The notes under the pieces were generated by a model, which saw nothing but the letters and a program-made list of their open reading frames with translations, did not search any database and had not been told where the DNA came from. Shown one piece after another: positions 6,408 to 7,361 of a stretch of DNA of 7,361 bases. The stretch's first letter is position 1; every line of letters begins with the position of its first letter. The translations under genes were made by a program, and so were the position numbers. This stretch comes from Legionellaceae bacterium (GTDB taxonomy: Bacteria; Pseudomonadota; Gammaproteobacteria; Legionellales; Legionellaceae): assembly GCA_023266075.1 (NCBI GenBank), contig JAHFRX010000072.1:1-7361 (forward strand), given 5' to 3'.

Positions 6408-7361
6408 TTAGTAAACACGTTCTTTAGGTTCAAATGGGTCAACATACTTCGGCGAAATATTGACCGGGCGATAATCAATTAATTCATCTTTATCAAAGTA
6501 GATGATGTGCTTTATCCAATGCGCATCATCACGCTTTGGATAATCTTCACGACTATGAGCCCCGCGACTTTCTGTGCGTGTTAATGCAGATTTGGCTGTG
6601 GCATAAGCGGTCGCCATCAAATTATCTAACTCCAACGCAATAACCCGCTCTGTATTAAACACCTGGCTTTTATCTGTAAGACTTGCGACGTCTAAACGCT
6701 CTCTTAAAACAGCTAAACGCTCCAACCCTTTTTCCATAATATCGCCGGTCCTAAAGACGCCAAAGTCTTCCTGCATCACGCGCTGCATTGCCTCTCGAAT
6801 CACCGATGGCTTCTCACCATTTTTCGGTGACTCTTCCCAACGACGATAACGCGCTAACGCATCTTCAATATCGTCCTCCGTCACATAAGGCGTCTCTGGA
6901 ATTTGGTTAGATTGCCAGAGCGTCTCAACATGTATCCCCGCAGCACGCCCAAACACCACTAAATCCAACAGTGAGTTTCCACCTAACCGATTCGCGCCAT
7001 GCACCGATACACAAGCGCACTCACCCACGGCATACAGCCCTTCTACAACATGTTCTTTACCACGCTGGCGCGTGATCACTTGTCCATGGATATTCGTTGG
7101 AATGCCGCCCATGCTATAATGGCAAGTTGGCACGACAGGAATAGCATCTACAATCGGATCCACACCGGCAAACATCAACGATAGCTCTCGAATACCCGGC
7201 AACCGAGATTTGATAAGATCGGCGCCCAAATGATCCAGTTTTAATTTTACATGATCGACACCCGTGGGATCAAAGCCTTTGCCTGCTCGAAGCTCTAAAG
7301 CAATTGAGCGCGCGACCACATCACGAGAAGCCAAGTCTTTGACATGCGGTGCATAACGCTC
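6408..7361 (-). CDS. sdhA: Succinate dehydrogenase flavoprotein subunit, 3' part only
   Basis: These are the last 317 residues of SdhA, which oxidises succinate to fumarate on covalent FAD. The gene enters from the right edge in frame (first visible residues ERYAPHVKDL), so the FAD-binding Rossmann motif, the flavin-linking His and about 270 residues lie outside. A TTG near 7334 is an internal Leu codon, not a start. Visible are the active-site Arg in SRDVVARS (local residue 13), the His in PTCHYSMGGIPT (local 81) and the Arg in VHGANRLGGNSLLDLV (local 125). These correspond by spacing to E. coli R286, H354 and R399. The C-terminal domain has FNTERV, LELDNLM, RTESRGAHSREDYP and the final EPKERVY. 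The fragment is two residues longer than the matching part of E. coli SdhA. The RTESRGAHSR stretch and close match to E. coli SdhA favour succinate dehydrogenase over fumarate reductase, as does the neighbouring sdhB. Stop TAA lies 12 bases before sdhB. Confidence 0.98.
   Translation of the reverse strand, partial: ERYAPHVKDLASRDVVARSIALELRAGKGFDPTGVDHVKLKLDHLGADLIKSRLPGIRELSLMFAGVDPIVDAIPVVPTCHYSMGGIPTNIHGQVITRQRGKEHVVEGLYAVGECACVSVHGANRLGGNSLLDLVVFGRAAGIHVETLWQSNQIPETPYVTEDDIEDALARYRRWEESPKNGEKPSVIREAMQRVMQEDFGVFRTGDIMEKGLERLAVLRERLDVASLTDKSQVFNTERVIALELDNLMATAYATAKSALTRTESRGAHSREDYPKRDDAHWIKHIIYFDKDELIDYRPVNISPKYVDPFEPKERVY

Noticed and set aside
7332..7334. TTG as a start codon for a 308-residue gene
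   Set aside because: The frame continues without a stop to the right edge and encodes the conserved SdhA residues ERYAPHVKD before this codon, so the TTG is an internal Leu in sdhA.
1..7361. Search for a hidden novel system: CRISPR repeats, toxin-antitoxin pairs, insertion sequences, tRNAs, riboswitches
   Set aside because: Coding sequence on one strand fills all but about 63 bases of the window. I saw no direct or inverted repeats of note, no tRNA-like folds and no foreign gene between the conserved ones.

Overview
The window is one continuous stretch of a bacterial TCA-cycle operon, read entirely on the minus strand. In transcription order (right to left) it holds the 3' part of sdhA, complete sdhB, sucA, sucB and sucC, and the 5' part of sucD. 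All four complete genes are open along their length, and their products align almost collinearly with the Escherichia coli proteins as I remember them. The gene order, the proteobacterial type of SdhA/SdhB, the homodimeric-type SucA and the ADP-forming type SucC/SucD point to a gammaproteobacterium. The moderate, slightly AT-leaning composition and the uninterrupted sdh-suc order would suit the Legionella/Coxiella side of that class, but this placement is an inference from gene order and general appearance only.

Layout: sdhA fragment 6408-7361; sdhB 5718-6395; sucA 2917-5706; sucB 1706-2887; sucC 519-1694; sucD fragment 1-522. Junctions are very tight: 12, 11, 29, 11 and minus 4 bases. No intergenic stretch exceeds 29 bases, so there is no room between genes for a separate promoter with its operators, a riboswitch, a tRNA or a rho-independent terminator. 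The operon promoter would lie beyond the right edge (upstream of sdhA, probably before sdhC/sdhD), and any terminator beyond the left edge, after sucD. No mobile element, CRISPR array, RNA gene or defence-type gene is visible.

Together the genes cover three consecutive TCA steps. SucA (E1) and SucB (E2) convert 2-oxoglutarate to succinyl-CoA, with an E3 (Lpd) that must be encoded elsewhere. SucC and SucD turn succinyl-CoA into succinate with ATP formation. SdhA and SdhB, with membrane subunits not in the window, oxidise succinate to fumarate and pass electrons to quinone.

I do not see a new biological system; this is a conserved housekeeping region. Two things deserve a second look. SdhB appears to lack about 17 residues just after its [2Fe-2S] cysteine cluster, a segment conserved across the family. 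sucA carries an unbroken run of eight G in the codons of its EGGD motif, a possible slippage or sequencing-error site.
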